DNA of 64,000 nt, from the NCBI RefSeq assembly GCF_042429435.1, contig NZ_JBHMAF010000120.1, one strand, 5' to 3'. The first letter of the stretch is position 1; each line of letters opens with the position of its first letter. This DNA is from Ectobacillus funiculus (GTDB lineage: Bacteria; Bacillota; Bacilli; Bacillales; Bacillaceae_G). A model generated the notes under the pieces. That model ran no database searches, was not told where the DNA came from, and worked only from the letters and a program-made list of their open reading frames with translations. The position numbers and the translations under genes were made by a program. Shown piece after piece: positions 53,130 through 62,360 of the stretch.

Positions 53130-54024
53130 TTTCTTCCCCTCCTTTGCTAACATACACACCAGCTGCTTCTGCTAACATTAGTGTTCTTTGCGCTCTTTCA
53201 ATGATTGGCTTGTCTACCATTTTTCCATCAAGAGATACTACTCCTGAACCTTTCTTTCTAGCATCTTCTGCTGCAATTATGACTCTTATAGATTTATCTA
53301 TTTCCTTTTGTGACGGCGTGTATATATCATTAACGATTCCTATTTGTCTCGGATTTATGACGGATTTTCCGTCGAATCCTAATTTTTTTATTAGTTTGAC
53401 TTCATTCGCAAAGCCTTCTTCATTGTTCACATCTGAATATACTGTGTCAAAAGCATATATTCCTGCTGCTCTTGCTGCCAGTAATACTTGACTTCTTCCT
53501 GTTAAAAGTTCTATTCCTTCTGGTGAACGTGTCGTCTTTAAATCTGTTACGTAATCTTCTGCACCAATTGCAATACCCATAAGTCTTTTACTAGCTGTTG
53601 CTATTTCAAATGCATTTAGTGCACCTAAGGCTCCCTCAACAGCTGCCATCAATTTTGTTTTTCCTACAGGTAATCCTGCTTCTTTTTCTATTCTAGCTAT
53701 CTCATTTTCTACATCTATAATGTCCTGAGCACTTTCTGTTTTTGGAAGTCTTATTACATCAGGCTGTGCTCTTACGATGGCTTCTAAATCTTCTATTCCA
53801 TATGAAGTATCAAGTCCATTTATTCTTACGACAGTTTCGACACCTTCATAATCGATATTTGTTAGCGCATTATAAACTAAAAACCTTGCTGCATCCTTTT
53901 CATTTAGGGACACAGAATCCTCTAAGTCAAACATGATCGAATCTGCACCATAAATATGCGCATCTTTTACCATTCCAGGATTATTACCTGGTACATACAT
54001 CATTGTTCTTCTTAACTTATACAT
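53122..54024 (-). CDS. citE: Citrate lyase beta subunit (citryl-ACP lyase)
   Basis: About 300 residues of the HpcH/CitE fold: LRRTMMYVPGNNPGMVKDA, DSIMFDLEDSVSLNEKDAAR (metal-binding E/D), VVRINGLDT, RLPKTES and MAAVEGALGALNAFEIA. It splits citryl-ACP to acetyl-ACP and oxaloacetate. The ATG at 54024 shares one base with the citD stop (TAATG), so translation is coupled. Confidence 0.93.
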   Translation of the reverse strand: MYKLRRTMMYVPGNNPGMVKDAHIYGADSIMFDLEDSVSLNEKDAARFLVYNALTNIDYEGVETVVRINGLDTSYGIEDLEAIVRAQPDVIRLPKTESAQDIIDVENEIARIEKEAGLPVGKTKLMAAVEGALGALNAFEIATASKRLMGIAIGAEDYVTDLKTTRSPEGIELLTGRSQVLLAARAAGIYAFDTVYSDVNNEEGFANEVKLIKKLGFDGKSVINPRQIGIVNDIYTPSQKEIDKSIRVIIAAEDARKKGSGVVSLDGKMVDKPIIERAQRTLMLAEAAGVYVSKGGEEIA

Positions 54025-54320
54025 TAGTTTTCCACCTCCCATTTGAAGTGGGTTTCATCAATTGCTCTTAATATTGCAGCTTGTACCCTTGCCTTTACGA
54101 CACAGTCCAAAGCCCCTTTATCGTTAGCACGAACAATTGCACTCTGAATGTTCATCTCTTTAAGAGTATCCGTAATAACCTTCTTGATCTGATTACCAAA
54201 TTGTTTTTCCACTGAGCTTTCAAGTATTATACCGATTTCATTTTCTGGATTGGGCTTTATTTCCACTGTAATATCGCTGGATTCTAATGTTCCTGCCATA
54301 GCTGTATGCTTTATTTCCAT
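54024..54320 (-). CDS. citD: Citrate lyase gamma subunit (acyl carrier protein)
   Basis: 98 residues, the usual CitD size. TAMAGTLESSDITVEI near the N-terminus contains the serine that carries the modified CoA prosthetic group. AGGAGG lies before the ATG. It is translationally coupled to citE. Confidence 0.93.
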   Translation of the reverse strand: MEIKHTAMAGTLESSDITVEIKPNPENEIGIILESSVEKQFGNQIKKVITDTLKEMNIQSAIVRANDKGALDCVVKARVQAAILRAIDETHFKWEVEN

Positions 54321-54402
54321 AAGTCATCCTCCTCTATGAGGTTTTATATGTCTTAAAATCCAGATTTGTAATTTGAAGTTTTGGACTTGTTTATCCATAA
54401 TG

Positions 54403-55449
54403 CTATATTCTATTAATAATTGGTGCGGCTTCACGAGACATTAAAAACGAATAGGTTGTACCAGGAACTAAGCTCTTTACTTCTTGAAGTTTATGTTCCT
54501 TTATTAATTTTCTCACCCTTGATGCACTCGTTACACTTTCTCCAATAATTACTCGCGGAACCTCAATCACCATTACCCCACATCGAGGCAGCATTTCCTT
54601 TAAGGTATCATTATATGTTCTAGTAACTTCACACAAAGGTTCTTCCCCTACATATCGCCTGTTAATCCCAAGTTCTGGCACTATATATTTAGTAAAAACC
54701 TCAACATCTAATAATGTATGGGTTTTAACAGCTTCTGTTTGCTTTTTTATAAAATAGGATGGGAAAGTTGCACTGGAAATAATGTAATCTTCCCCCTTAT
54801 GAAGGACTATATTATTTAAATGCCGCAACCCTTCTTTAACAAGTTTGTATCTCACCTCAGCTGGAAAAACTGATTTGTTTTCTGAAACAACAAATACGTG
54901 AACTATATCACTCTCTTTTGAAGCCTTTTCTATTAAATATTTGTGTCCCAATGTGAAAGGATTACAATTTACAATGACACTTGAAATAATTTTCCCATTC
55001 ACTTTTTTCTTTTTTATTTTTTCTACAAAGCTCCTTATTCCAAAAGGATCATTTTCAAGTAAAATAACCTTATTCGGAACCTCAGCAATTTTATAAAAGC
55101 CTAAATCTTTAAAAATCCTATAGTTACATGGTGTTGTATAAACAAATAAATGGGTATTGTCTCTACGATATTGTTCACTAACTAAATCCGAAATAATTTT
55201 ATTGGTAATACCCATTCCTCTGTAGCCATCATCTACAGCAATACATTTCAATATCCTGCCTTCAAAAGAACCGGTAGCAACTATTTTGTCACCATTATAA
55301 AGTGCCACTGTATACTCTACATTGTTATCAAGTCTTAAGCCTTGCTTCGCCAGAAAGTTCCTCACTTCGTTCAACTGGCTTTGATCATTACCCTCAATAA
55401 TTAGTTCTTGTAAGTTAAGATATTCAATCATAGGTACCATTTCTTTCAT
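54403..55449 (-). CDS. citC: [Citrate lyase] ligase (acetate:SH-citrate lyase ligase)
   Basis: 348 residues: an N-terminal GNAT-like segment (AVDDGYRGMGITNKIISDLV) and a C-terminal nucleotidyltransferase-like domain with VNCNPFTLGHKYLIEKA (HxGH-type) and GESVTSASRVRKLI. It acetylates the thiol of the lyase prosthetic group with ATP and acetate, switching the lyase on. No strong ribosome site was seen at either candidate ATG (55449 or 55431), so the start is uncertain. Confidence 0.9.
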   Translation of the reverse strand: MKEMVPMIEYLNLQELIIEGNDQSQLNEVRNFLAKQGLRLDNNVEYTVALYNGDKIVATGSFEGRILKCIAVDDGYRGMGITNKIISDLVSEQYRRDNTHLFVYTTPCNYRIFKDLGFYKIAEVPNKVILLENDPFGIRSFVEKIKKKKVNGKIISSVIVNCNPFTLGHKYLIEKASKESDIVHVFVVSENKSVFPAEVRYKLVKEGLRHLNNIVLHKGEDYIISSATFPSYFIKKQTEAVKTHTLLDVEVFTKYIVPELGINRRYVGEEPLCEVTRTYNDTLKEMLPRCGVMVIEVPRVIIGESVTSASRVRKLIKEHKLQEVKSLVPGTTYSFLMSREAAPIINRI

Positions 55450-55505
55450 TTATGAATTTTAAGATTATTTATCTATTAACCATTAGATGCTTTTATTGTG
55501 TTAGA

Positions 55506-56687
55506 CTAAATCAAATATAATCTAGCCAGACCAAGTTCTTTTGCGATGTTAATTACTGCATCTGCGACAACTTCACAAACACCCTCATCAAATACACTGG
55601 GTACTATATAATCTTCTCTTAATTCATCTTCTTTTATTAAGCTTGCTATCCCTTTTGCAGCTTCAATTTTCATTTCATCACAAATATCTTTCACTCTAGC
55701 TTTTAGTGCACCCTTAAATATTCCCGGAAAAGCTAAAACATTATTTAGTTGATTTGGGAAATCTGATCTTCCAGTTGCGATCACTCTTGCGCCCCCTGCT
55801 TTTGCGTCATCTGGTAATATTTCAGGTGTAGGATTAGCTAATGCGAAGATGATACTATCCTTATTCATCGTCTCTACCATTTCCTTGGTTACTACATTTC
55901 CAGCTGAAACCCCTATAAACACATCTTTATATTTAATGATTTCTGCAAGTGTTCCTTTTTCAAAATTCCTATTGGTTACTTCTGCTATTTTTTGTTGTGG
56001 CTCATTTAGCGAAGGATCACCTTCAACAAGTGCACCATTTAAGTCACATAACACGATGTCTTTTACTCCAGCCGAAATTAATAGCTTAGCTGCAGCTATA
56101 CCTGAAGCTCCGGCACCATTTATGACAACCTTTATCTGACTAATGCCTTTATTAACTATTTTTAATGCATTATATAAACCTGCTAAAACCGCAATGGCAG
56201 TACCATGTTGATCATCATGATAGATCGGAATATCCAATTCTTCTTTTAATCTATCTTCAATATAAAAGCATTCAGGTGCCTTGATATCCTCAAGATGAAT
56301 TCCTCCAAAACCTGGAGCAATGTTTTTAATTGTGTTTACAATCTCATCAGGGTCTGTAGAATTTAAACCTATAGGGATAGCATCTACATTTCCGAATTGT
56401 TTAAGTAATAACGCCTTTCCTTCCACTACCGGTAGACCTGCTTCCGGTCCGATATTTCCTAATCCAAGCACTGCTGTTCCATTTGTAACAACAGCTACTG
56501 TCCTGCCTTTTATCGTATATTTATAAGCATTGTCTTTATTTTTAGCTATCTGCATACACGGCTCAGCTACCCCTGGTGTATATGCCATAGCCAAATCTGC
56601 AGCGTTTTTTAAAGGCATAGTTCCTATAACTTCTAATTTCCCTTTTTTTTCTTCATGTAATCTTAATGCTTCTTCTTTTACGCTCAT
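55506..56687 (-). CDS. NAD malic enzyme/oxaloacetate decarboxylase (CitM-like)
   Basis: 393 residues: AYTPGVAEPC (catalytic tyrosine), VVEGKALLLKQFGNVDAIPI (catalytic lysine), IHLEDIKAPECFYIE and PIYHDDQHGTAI (metal ligands) and VVINGAGASGIAAAKLL (NAD). It decarboxylates malate or oxaloacetate to pyruvate. As the first gene of the citrate lyase unit it most likely removes oxaloacetate made by CitE, as CitM does in lactic acid bacteria. A stem-loop sits between its ribosome site and ATG. Four GTATAC operators lie 98-310 bases upstream. Confidence 0.88.
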   Translation of the reverse strand: MSVKEEALRLHEEKKGKLEVIGTMPLKNAADLAMAYTPGVAEPCMQIAKNKDNAYKYTIKGRTVAVVTNGTAVLGLGNIGPEAGLPVVEGKALLLKQFGNVDAIPIGLNSTDPDEIVNTIKNIAPGFGGIHLEDIKAPECFYIEDRLKEELDIPIYHDDQHGTAIAVLAGLYNALKIVNKGISQIKVVINGAGASGIAAAKLLISAGVKDIVLCDLNGALVEGDPSLNEPQQKIAEVTNRNFEKGTLAEIIKYKDVFIGVSAGNVVTKEMVETMNKDSIIFALANPTPEILPDDAKAGGARVIATGRSDFPNQLNNVLAFPGIFKGALKARVKDICDEMKIEAAKGIASLIKEDELREDYIVPSVFDEGVCEVVADAVINIAKELGLARLYLI

Positions 56688-56697
56688 ATTTTTTTGC

Positions 56698-56731
56698 TGA
56701 ACTGCCGCAGCAGTTCAACCCCCCTCCTTTT
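56698..56731 (-). promoter_or_regulatory. Ribosome site separated from the ATG by a stem-loop
   Basis: On the minus strand a strong AAAAGGAGGGGGG site (56719-56731) is followed by an 8-bp stem (56698-56705 with 56710-56717, loop of four) and an A-rich stretch, then the malic-enzyme ATG at 56687. Unfolded, the spacing is about 31 bases, too long; folding of the stem would bring it near normal. Confidence 0.55.
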
Positions 56732-56784
56732 TGTTGGATCAATCCACACATCGAAAATTATAGGTTATAAGCCTACTATATATT

Positions 56785-56814
56785 TTTGTATTGTATACCT
56801 GTATACAATACAAA
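56785..56814. promoter_or_regulatory. GTATAC operator 1 before the cit operon
   Basis: GTATAC at 56793-56798 and 56801-56806 with matching outer arms, 14 bp per side. It is the longest of the four sites. Confidence 0.65.
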
Positions 56815-56853
56815 CCAAAAAAATGGTAAATAACAACCCAGACCCTAATTATT

Positions 56854-56868
56854 ATATACAGGTATACA
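56854..56868. promoter_or_regulatory. GTATAC operator 2 (one degenerate half)
   Basis: TATATACAGGTATAC: one half site is exact, the other has TATATAC instead of TGTATAC. Confidence 0.5.
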
Positions 56869-56913
56869 TTTTAAAATAGAAAATAAATAAACTCATTCTC
56901 CAAATAGATGTTT

Positions 56914-56927
56914 GTATACCTGTATAC
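56914..56927. promoter_or_regulatory. GTATAC operator 3
   Basis: GTATACCTGTATAC, two exact half sites with an 8-bp period. Confidence 0.65.
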
Positions 56928-56977
56928 AATTTGAAATAAAAAATTTAGGTAAACATCCATTCATCACTCGAATGATT

Positions 56978-56991
56978 GTATACCTGTATAC
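56978..56991. promoter_or_regulatory. GTATAC operator 4
   Basis: GTATACCTGTATAC with flanking ATT/AAT symmetry, 64 bp from operator 3, that is about six helical turns. The stretch 56992-57309 beyond it has no gene; it contains the far upstream region only. Confidence 0.65.
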
Positions 56992-57309
56992 AATTTTTAT
57001 TTCACAATGTTATTTTAATGCCTTTTTTAAAATTCCGCAACCGTTTTCATGAATTATTCACAAAATTTCAGATTTGCAACATAATTAAAAAAATTGGTTT
57101 AACTTTGAAGAATTGATTTGAGCCTCTTTGGAGATTCCAATATTTAAAACAGTTGTCTTCCAGGTGAGATTGAAACATTGAGGCTCTGTATCAAGCAACT
57201 GGTATTTATTGTAATAAAAGCAAGAAACTAATAATCAAAGACTTTTAAAAAAATAAGAGATAAATGATAAATAATTCGGGGGTTAACTAACAAATATACT
57301 CCATTTATA

Positions 57310-57984
57310 TTAAAACAAATCAATTTCTTTTAAAAGGAACTTCTTCGCATTCACAGTATGCATCCTGCCAACCTTTTCAGCTAATATTTCGTCTTTTTTT
57401 TCAAAAGCCTCTATAATTAATTTGTGTTCCTTCATAGCGACTTCTCTTCTTTTATTCATAACCAAAGTAAAATTCCTTAAACTTGACAAATATTCATATA
57501 CTTGTTTCATTTCATCTATAAGCCTCTGGTTACCACTGGAGTATAAGATAATATCATGGAATTCACCATGTACTTTCCAATACTCTGTTATATCGTTGTT
57601 GTCAATGCACTCCTGCATTTTAGCCAGCTTTTCCTTTAACATTACTATCTGTGAATCGGTAATCTTTGAGCATGCTAACCTAAATTCTAACCCCTCAAGG
57701 ACTTCTCTTATTTCATAAATTTCTAAAATGTCTTTTTTGGATATTCCCTTAACAACAGTCCCTTTCCTGGGAATATTTTCAGCCAATCCTTCAATTTCCA
57801 GTTGCCTGAATGCTTCCCTTACAGGTGTTCTGCTTACGCCCATTTTTTCTGCAATATCCGTCTCAATTAACCTATCCCCTGGTTTTAGAGTTCCGCCAAT
57901 AATCGCCATTCTAAGTCTTTCGAGAACGATTTCTCTAATCGGCCTTAAATCTGTCATTTCAATTTTCTCATATAATGAACCCAT
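57310..57984 (-). CDS. GntR-family regulator, FCD type (CitO-like)
   Basis: 224 residues. The winged helix is REIVLERLRMAIIGGTLKPG, then MGVSRTPVREAFRQLEIEGL and a wing PRKGTVVKGI. The C-terminal FCD helices have GEFHDIILYSSGN and KEHKLIIEAFEKK, with metal-binding histidines. Enterococcal CitO, a GntR/FCD protein that binds citrate, activates cit operons; this gene has the same place. GTATAC palindromes around the locus are its likely targets. It is co-directional with citG, 82 bases downstream of it. AAGGAGG precedes the ATG. Confidence 0.88.
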   Translation of the reverse strand: MGSLYEKIEMTDLRPIREIVLERLRMAIIGGTLKPGDRLIETDIAEKMGVSRTPVREAFRQLEIEGLAENIPRKGTVVKGISKKDILEIYEIREVLEGLEFRLACSKITDSQIVMLKEKLAKMQECIDNNDITEYWKVHGEFHDIILYSSGNQRLIDEMKQVYEYLSSLRNFTLVMNKRREVAMKEHKLIIEAFEKKDEILAEKVGRMHTVNAKKFLLKEIDLF

Positions 57985-58066
57985 ATAATCAACCTCCTTA
58001 GTAACTATTTTTCATACGTTTTAAATTTCATATTACAACCATTTTAAAAAGTCAGCTTAGCAGTGA

Positions 58067-58945
58067 TTACTTCTCAACATTATTCATAAATTTTTCTACC
58101 AAGTAGAAAAATACTGTTACCCCAAGCAAATCTGCACTTCCACCAGGACTTATATTTTTTTCTATAAACTCTTCACATAGATTGTTAATTTCTTTCCTAC
58201 CGCAGCTTGTTTTCATCCCACCAACCTTAATTATTTCCTTTGCTTTTTCCTTTACCTCTTCCAATACGTGTGGATTATGTCTATGAATAATTGTAGAATC
58301 ATTACATCTTTGCATAATTCCTATTAGCGTATGAACCAAACGATCATTAAGGCTTAAATCTGCACTTTGCTTATAAAAATCTAAAGAGTAATTAAAAACT
58401 GTAGGGATTCCTCTCTCAACTTCCCCTCTCACACCCTCATTTTTATATTTTAAATAAAGCTTTTCACCATGAGATAAATGTGATTTTTCCTTTAATGAAG
58501 AAAGCTCTTTCTCAACTATACCTGAAGTCATCTCTTTTATTATGCACTGAATTTGTGAAAAATTTTTTCCCTCAAAAAAAGCTTTGCCAACTGCTGCACA
58601 AGATACTCCGACCAAAAATAGCATGCCCTTATGCGTGTTTATACCTTTTGTTTTTATAAACATTTCTTTTTCTGCTTCAATACCAATTGTTCTTATATTA
58701 TTAAAGATATCTTTATAACTGTTATCTGTAAATCCTTCTTGTACAAATAGTGATAAATATTTACTTAATACTGCAGTGCTATCAATAAAAGTAAAAAAAT
58801 CCATATCCTTGTGTGCTCCGTTGGATATTGGAGAAACTAATCCCGGTGATGGGTAACAGGCTACTTCATAAAGCATGGCTTGTATGGCAAAGCTACTAAT
58901 TTCATGTGATATTTTGTTAACAGTTAGATCATTTTTATTGCTCAT
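58067..58945 (-). CDS. citG: Triphosphoribosyl-dephospho-CoA synthase CitG
   Basis: 292 residues: YPSPGLVSPISNGAHKDMDF, KGINTHKGMLFLVGV, NEGVRGEVERGIP and KNISPGGSADLLGVTVF, the conserved CitG/MdcB blocks. It makes the prosthetic-group precursor for citrate lyase from ATP and dephospho-CoA. It heads the unit with the GntR gene, while citX is at the far end of the lyase operon. Confidence 0.92.
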   Translation of the reverse strand: MSNKNDLTVNKISHEISSFAIQAMLYEVACYPSPGLVSPISNGAHKDMDFFTFIDSTAVLSKYLSLFVQEGFTDNSYKDIFNNIRTIGIEAEKEMFIKTKGINTHKGMLFLVGVSCAAVGKAFFEGKNFSQIQCIIKEMTSGIVEKELSSLKEKSHLSHGEKLYLKYKNEGVRGEVERGIPTVFNYSLDFYKQSADLSLNDRLVHTLIGIMQRCNDSTIIHRHNPHVLEEVKEKAKEIIKVGGMKTSCGRKEINNLCEEFIEKNISPGGSADLLGVTVFFYLVEKFMNNVEK

Positions 58946-59197
58946 TAGATTTCTCCATAAAAATTCTTTATTTTTTTAGTTATCGTAATTCTGATTACGC
59001 TAGATATTCTAACACACTCATATTGAATACGCTATGACTGTTATTTCATGAAACTGAAGACTGCCTTGAAGTGCACCCCAATTGTTAGACACCTGTACAT
59101 GAAAGGAATCGGCTTTTTTTATTCTTTTTGTTTCCACTATTGTATCGTTCATTTTATGGGAAGTTTATGGTTGCTAACTATTATCTATTATTTATTC

Positions 59198-59668
59198 TTA
59201 ATGATGATGTCCATTACTTCCCCCTTGATTTTGAGAGCTTTCCTTGAGGGAATGTAACTCTTCTTCAGAAACTTGCCCTGCCACAAATTGTTTGCGGGGC
59301 ATAACCATTGAGCCTTGATTACCCGCATGAACTTTGATTATATAAAGTCCCTTTCGATTAAAAACTTTACTCAAACTATACGTACCGTTCCCATCATCTT
59401 TAACTGGTTCCATACCATATTGAACGGAACCGTCTTTTTTCCATATTTCAAAATGTACAAAATCGGCATGGTTTATCTTTTTTCCATCTTGAGTCAGAAC
59501 AGCTTTTAATAATTCCGGCTTATTCGGTGAAACATGTTCAGGCAAGATAATATTGACCTCAAGAGGTGCCTCCGTTTTATACAGCTTTTCCACATCTTTG
59601 TGTAATGAACAACCACCCAAAAATAAACTAAGCAAAAGAAGTAAGGAGAATTGAACAGTATATTTCAC
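59198..59668 (-). CDS. YtkA-like lipoprotein
   Basis: About 156 residues. The signal peptide KYTVQFSLLLLLSLFLGGCS has a lipobox, so the protein is anchored outside the membrane. A YtkA/FixH-like beta domain follows (EAPLEVNIILPEHVSPNKPE, then DDGNGTYSLSKVF and GLYIIKVHAG) and a histidine tail (GHHH). The GTG at 59668 with AAAGGTGG upstream fits the signal peptide better than an ATG 11 codons earlier. It lies directly after the PepSY gene. The family often accompanies copper or cytochrome assembly; metal binding by the tail is inferred. Confidence 0.7.
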   Translation of the reverse strand: MKYTVQFSLLLLLSLFLGGCSLHKDVEKLYKTEAPLEVNIILPEHVSPNKPELLKAVLTQDGKKINHADFVHFEIWKKDGSVQYGMEPVKDDGNGTYSLSKVFNRKGLYIIKVHAGNQGSMVMPRKQFVAGQVSEEELHSLKESSQNQGGSNGHHH

Positions 59669-59693
59669 AGCATTTACCACCTTTTTCAATACA

Positions 59694-61212
59694 TTATGCA
59701 TTTAAGAATTTTTTCACCAAAGGGATACGCTGAATCAGTACCCAGTCCAATATCCATACCACAATAAGTGATAAGCCAACCAAAGGAAATACGATTCCTA
59801 ATCCCACCATGATAATCAGCAAAAGCTTCAGCTTTTTTATACTAGGAGCTTTGGGGGCGCCCATTGTTTTTTGAGGTTTACGTTCCCACCATAGATAAAA
59901 ACCGCTCATTACAACAAAAATAATTCCTATACAAATCAGAAGGCTCACTAACTGGTTCAAGAATCCGAATTGTGTTCCTTTATGCAGCGTAATTCCCCAA
60001 GCCACTATTTTCCCGATTAAGCCGTAGTTATCATATCGGTAATCAGCTAAAACAGCTCCGGAATATTGGTCAATATGCATGGTCGCCTCATCCTGCGCCT
60101 TCGCTGGAAAAACAGATAATGTATAGACACCTTCTGCTTGGTTTGGAATAAAAACAGTATAACCTGGATGAATCTCCTCATGTTTTGCTATTTCAACTAC
60201 ATCATCAAGTGAGATTGGAATAAAACCTTGGATTTTTGAAACAGGTACAGCCAAGTTCTCAGCTGCCCAAGGAACTTCCGCTATATCTTTTGTTTGTATC
60301 GTAGAGGATGGAGCACTTCCAGACCAAATAGAAGGCGGGTAGCCAAGTCCTGAATTGGTAGCGATCGCCTGAAAATTGCTCCCCCAAAAACCAGACCAAG
60401 GTAAACCTGTCATAATCAAAAATAACATTCCTGCTGTTAACCAGAAAGCCGGTACAGCATGTAAATCTCTCCACAGAATCTTTTTCCCTTGATTTAGTCT
60501 AGGAAAAATAACACCAAGCACCTTTTGTTGCTTTTTTGGCCACCATAAAAACAGGCCGGTCACAATTAATACAACTGCCCAGCAAGCTGCTAGCTCTACA
60601 ATTCGATCACCGATTGTACCAGACATGAGTTCACCATGAATTTCTTCGATTTTATCCATAATACGAGCATCATCTTTCAACTCCCCCATCACTTTTCCTG
60701 TGTATGGATCCACAAAAATAGTGAGAGAATCACCCTTTAAGGAAATTCCAAACTCACTAGAACGCGAGGGACTGTCTCCTGGGCGGTATGTTGTGATTTG
60801 TGCATTCGGATACTTTTTCACTACTTCCGCAAGTTGTTGTGAGGCTGTAACTGTATGTTCTTGTACCTCAACATTGTAGTAATCCTTATACAGTGCCTGT
60901 TCAATCTGAGGTTTAAATAAATAAATAAATCGATCCAGTAACAGCTATATAAGTTGAATTTAATTCTTGCACCTTCTTAATTCAGTTACTAAATCATCAT
61001 TCAAATTGCCTTTGCAGGGCAACGTATTCTGTACGACCTTTGGCTACAATGGGGTTATGGGAAAATATTTAGTTCAACTTATATAGTATAAAAAGAAACG
61101 GGGCAAAAATAATCCCTGCATAAAAATGCCATCTCCAAACCGTTTGATAAAGAGACGACGATGCCTTTTGTCGCACCTTATTTTCATCACTTTCAACTTT
61201 AACAGATTGCAT
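59694..61212 (-). pseudogene. PepSY-TM (iron-reductase-like) protein broken by a MITE and a frameshift
   Basis: The start is the ATG at 61212 (GGGGGAG upstream), with LYQTVWRWHFYAGIIFAPFL, the first helix of PepSY-TM proteins. A 136-bp element then interrupts codon L of FLFIL, and the match resumes AVTGSIYLF. An extra TTTA in a TTTA run (60915-60929 region) shifts the frame. The rest (375 residues, to 59694) keeps the PepSY domains (TIFVDPYTGKVMGELKDD) and helices to the end. Repairing both events gives a normal protein of about 450 residues. It was probably a membrane reductase working with the lipoprotein gene downstream. Confidence 0.85.
60946..61085. mobile_element. 136-bp MITE with TA target duplication
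   Basis: Element 60948-61083 begins TATAAGTTGAA and ends TTCAACTTATA, perfect 11-bp inverted ends, and is flanked by TA on both sides (60946-60947 and 61084-61085). Removing it with one TA restores the PepSY reading frame at that point. TA duplication is typical of Tc1/mariner-IS630-type elements. It has no coding capacity. Confidence 0.8.
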
Positions 61213-61511
61213 GTCTTTCTCCCCCTAAATTCCTTGCTTTTCACATATATACTATAAGGAAGATTTGTGATGAAAATGTGAAGCTTACGGCTTCTTGTAA
61301 GTCTCTTTTGCATAATTGTTATATTGGTGCCCGTGAAAAATTATAAACTTGGTGCCAGTGCTAACACTTGAGAGAGATCCAGTATTTTTCTCAATAAAGT
61401 AGTTATAAATCCCAAAAAAAATCAGTGAAAATCAGACTTTTTAAGCTAATTCTCACTGTTCGCTTACCAATTTATTTTTCACACATGTTGTACACACAGT
61501 GTCTCGCACTC
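61213..61511. other. Intergenic, no gene seen
   Basis: About 300 AT-rich bases upstream of the PepSY pseudogene and downstream of the AraC-type gene. No hairpin or motif stands out. Confidence 0.4.
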
Positions 61512-62360
61512 TTATGGCTGGCTCCCCCAAAATTCTCTATACCTCTGCGGTGACATGCCGACCATTTTCTTAAACGCATTATTAAAGTTACTCGCACTGT
61601 TGTAACCAACCATATAAGCAATGTCTGTCACAGTCTTATCCGTCGCTAAAAGATACGACTGCGCCTCTCCAATCCGGCGCCGAATCACGTACTGCATCGG
61701 AGAATATCCAATCGTACTCTTAAACACGTGGGACATATAATAGTGGTTCATATTCATCTCGTCAGCAATATCCTGCAGGCTTATGTTCTCTTTATAATGC
61801 TGATCAATATAACTCTGTATAAGATGTCCAAGCTCCTGCTCTTTTTGTTCCTCCTCACTTTCTCCACGCATGACAGCCTCTCGTATCGTCAAAAGCAATG
61901 AGCACAGCAGATGATATTCAAGCTCCCTTGATGGATTGCGACTTAAGAAATTCGTATAGAGCATAATCATAAGTGCCCCAACCTCGTGGTAACAGCTCCC
62001 ATTTTGAATAACCGGACTGTACTTCTTCGCAAAAAGTACATTCGGTGCAAGACCTTTAAGAAAGACATCACCAATTGCGCAACTTAAAATATCCATCCCG
62101 TTCTCCGAATCTGCAAATTCCTCATGCTTAATTCCGGCATTGTAGATTAAAATATCGCCCTGTTTCGTTTGATACTCCTTCCCGTCAATGATATGAACAC
62201 CATGGCCGCTTTGCAGTTGTAGAATTTCTATCCTGTCATAATGCACATGCATCATTCGTGCCGTCCGCGTCTGCATCCTATCCTCCGCATTCACGGATAT
62301 CAGATACGGCTGCTTCTCAAAGCTGCTTACCACTGGTAAGTTTTTCCCAAATTTAAACAT
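61512..62360 (-). CDS. AraC-family regulator with cupin sensor domain
   Basis: About 282 residues. The N-terminal cupin-like sugar-sensing domain has HVHYDRIEILQLQSGHGVHI and GDILIYNAGIKHEEFAD. The C-terminal double helix-turn-helix is ISLQDIADEMNMNHYYMSHV then KTVTDIAYMVGYNSASNFNN and the ending FKKMVGMSPQRYREF. The ATG at 62360 has AAGGGG upstream. It is divergent from the Gfo/Idh/MocA dehydrogenase and very likely controls it. Confidence 0.9.
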   Translation of the reverse strand: MFKFGKNLPVVSSFEKQPYLISVNAEDRMQTRTARMMHVHYDRIEILQLQSGHGVHIIDGKEYQTKQGDILIYNAGIKHEEFADSENGMDILSCAIGDVFLKGLAPNVLFAKKYSPVIQNGSCYHEVGALMIMLYTNFLSRNPSRELEYHLLCSLLLTIREAVMRGESEEEQKEQELGHLIQSYIDQHYKENISLQDIADEMNMNHYYMSHVFKSTIGYSPMQYVIRRRIGEAQSYLLATDKTVTDIAYMVGYNSASNFNNAFKKMVGMSPQRYREFWGSQP

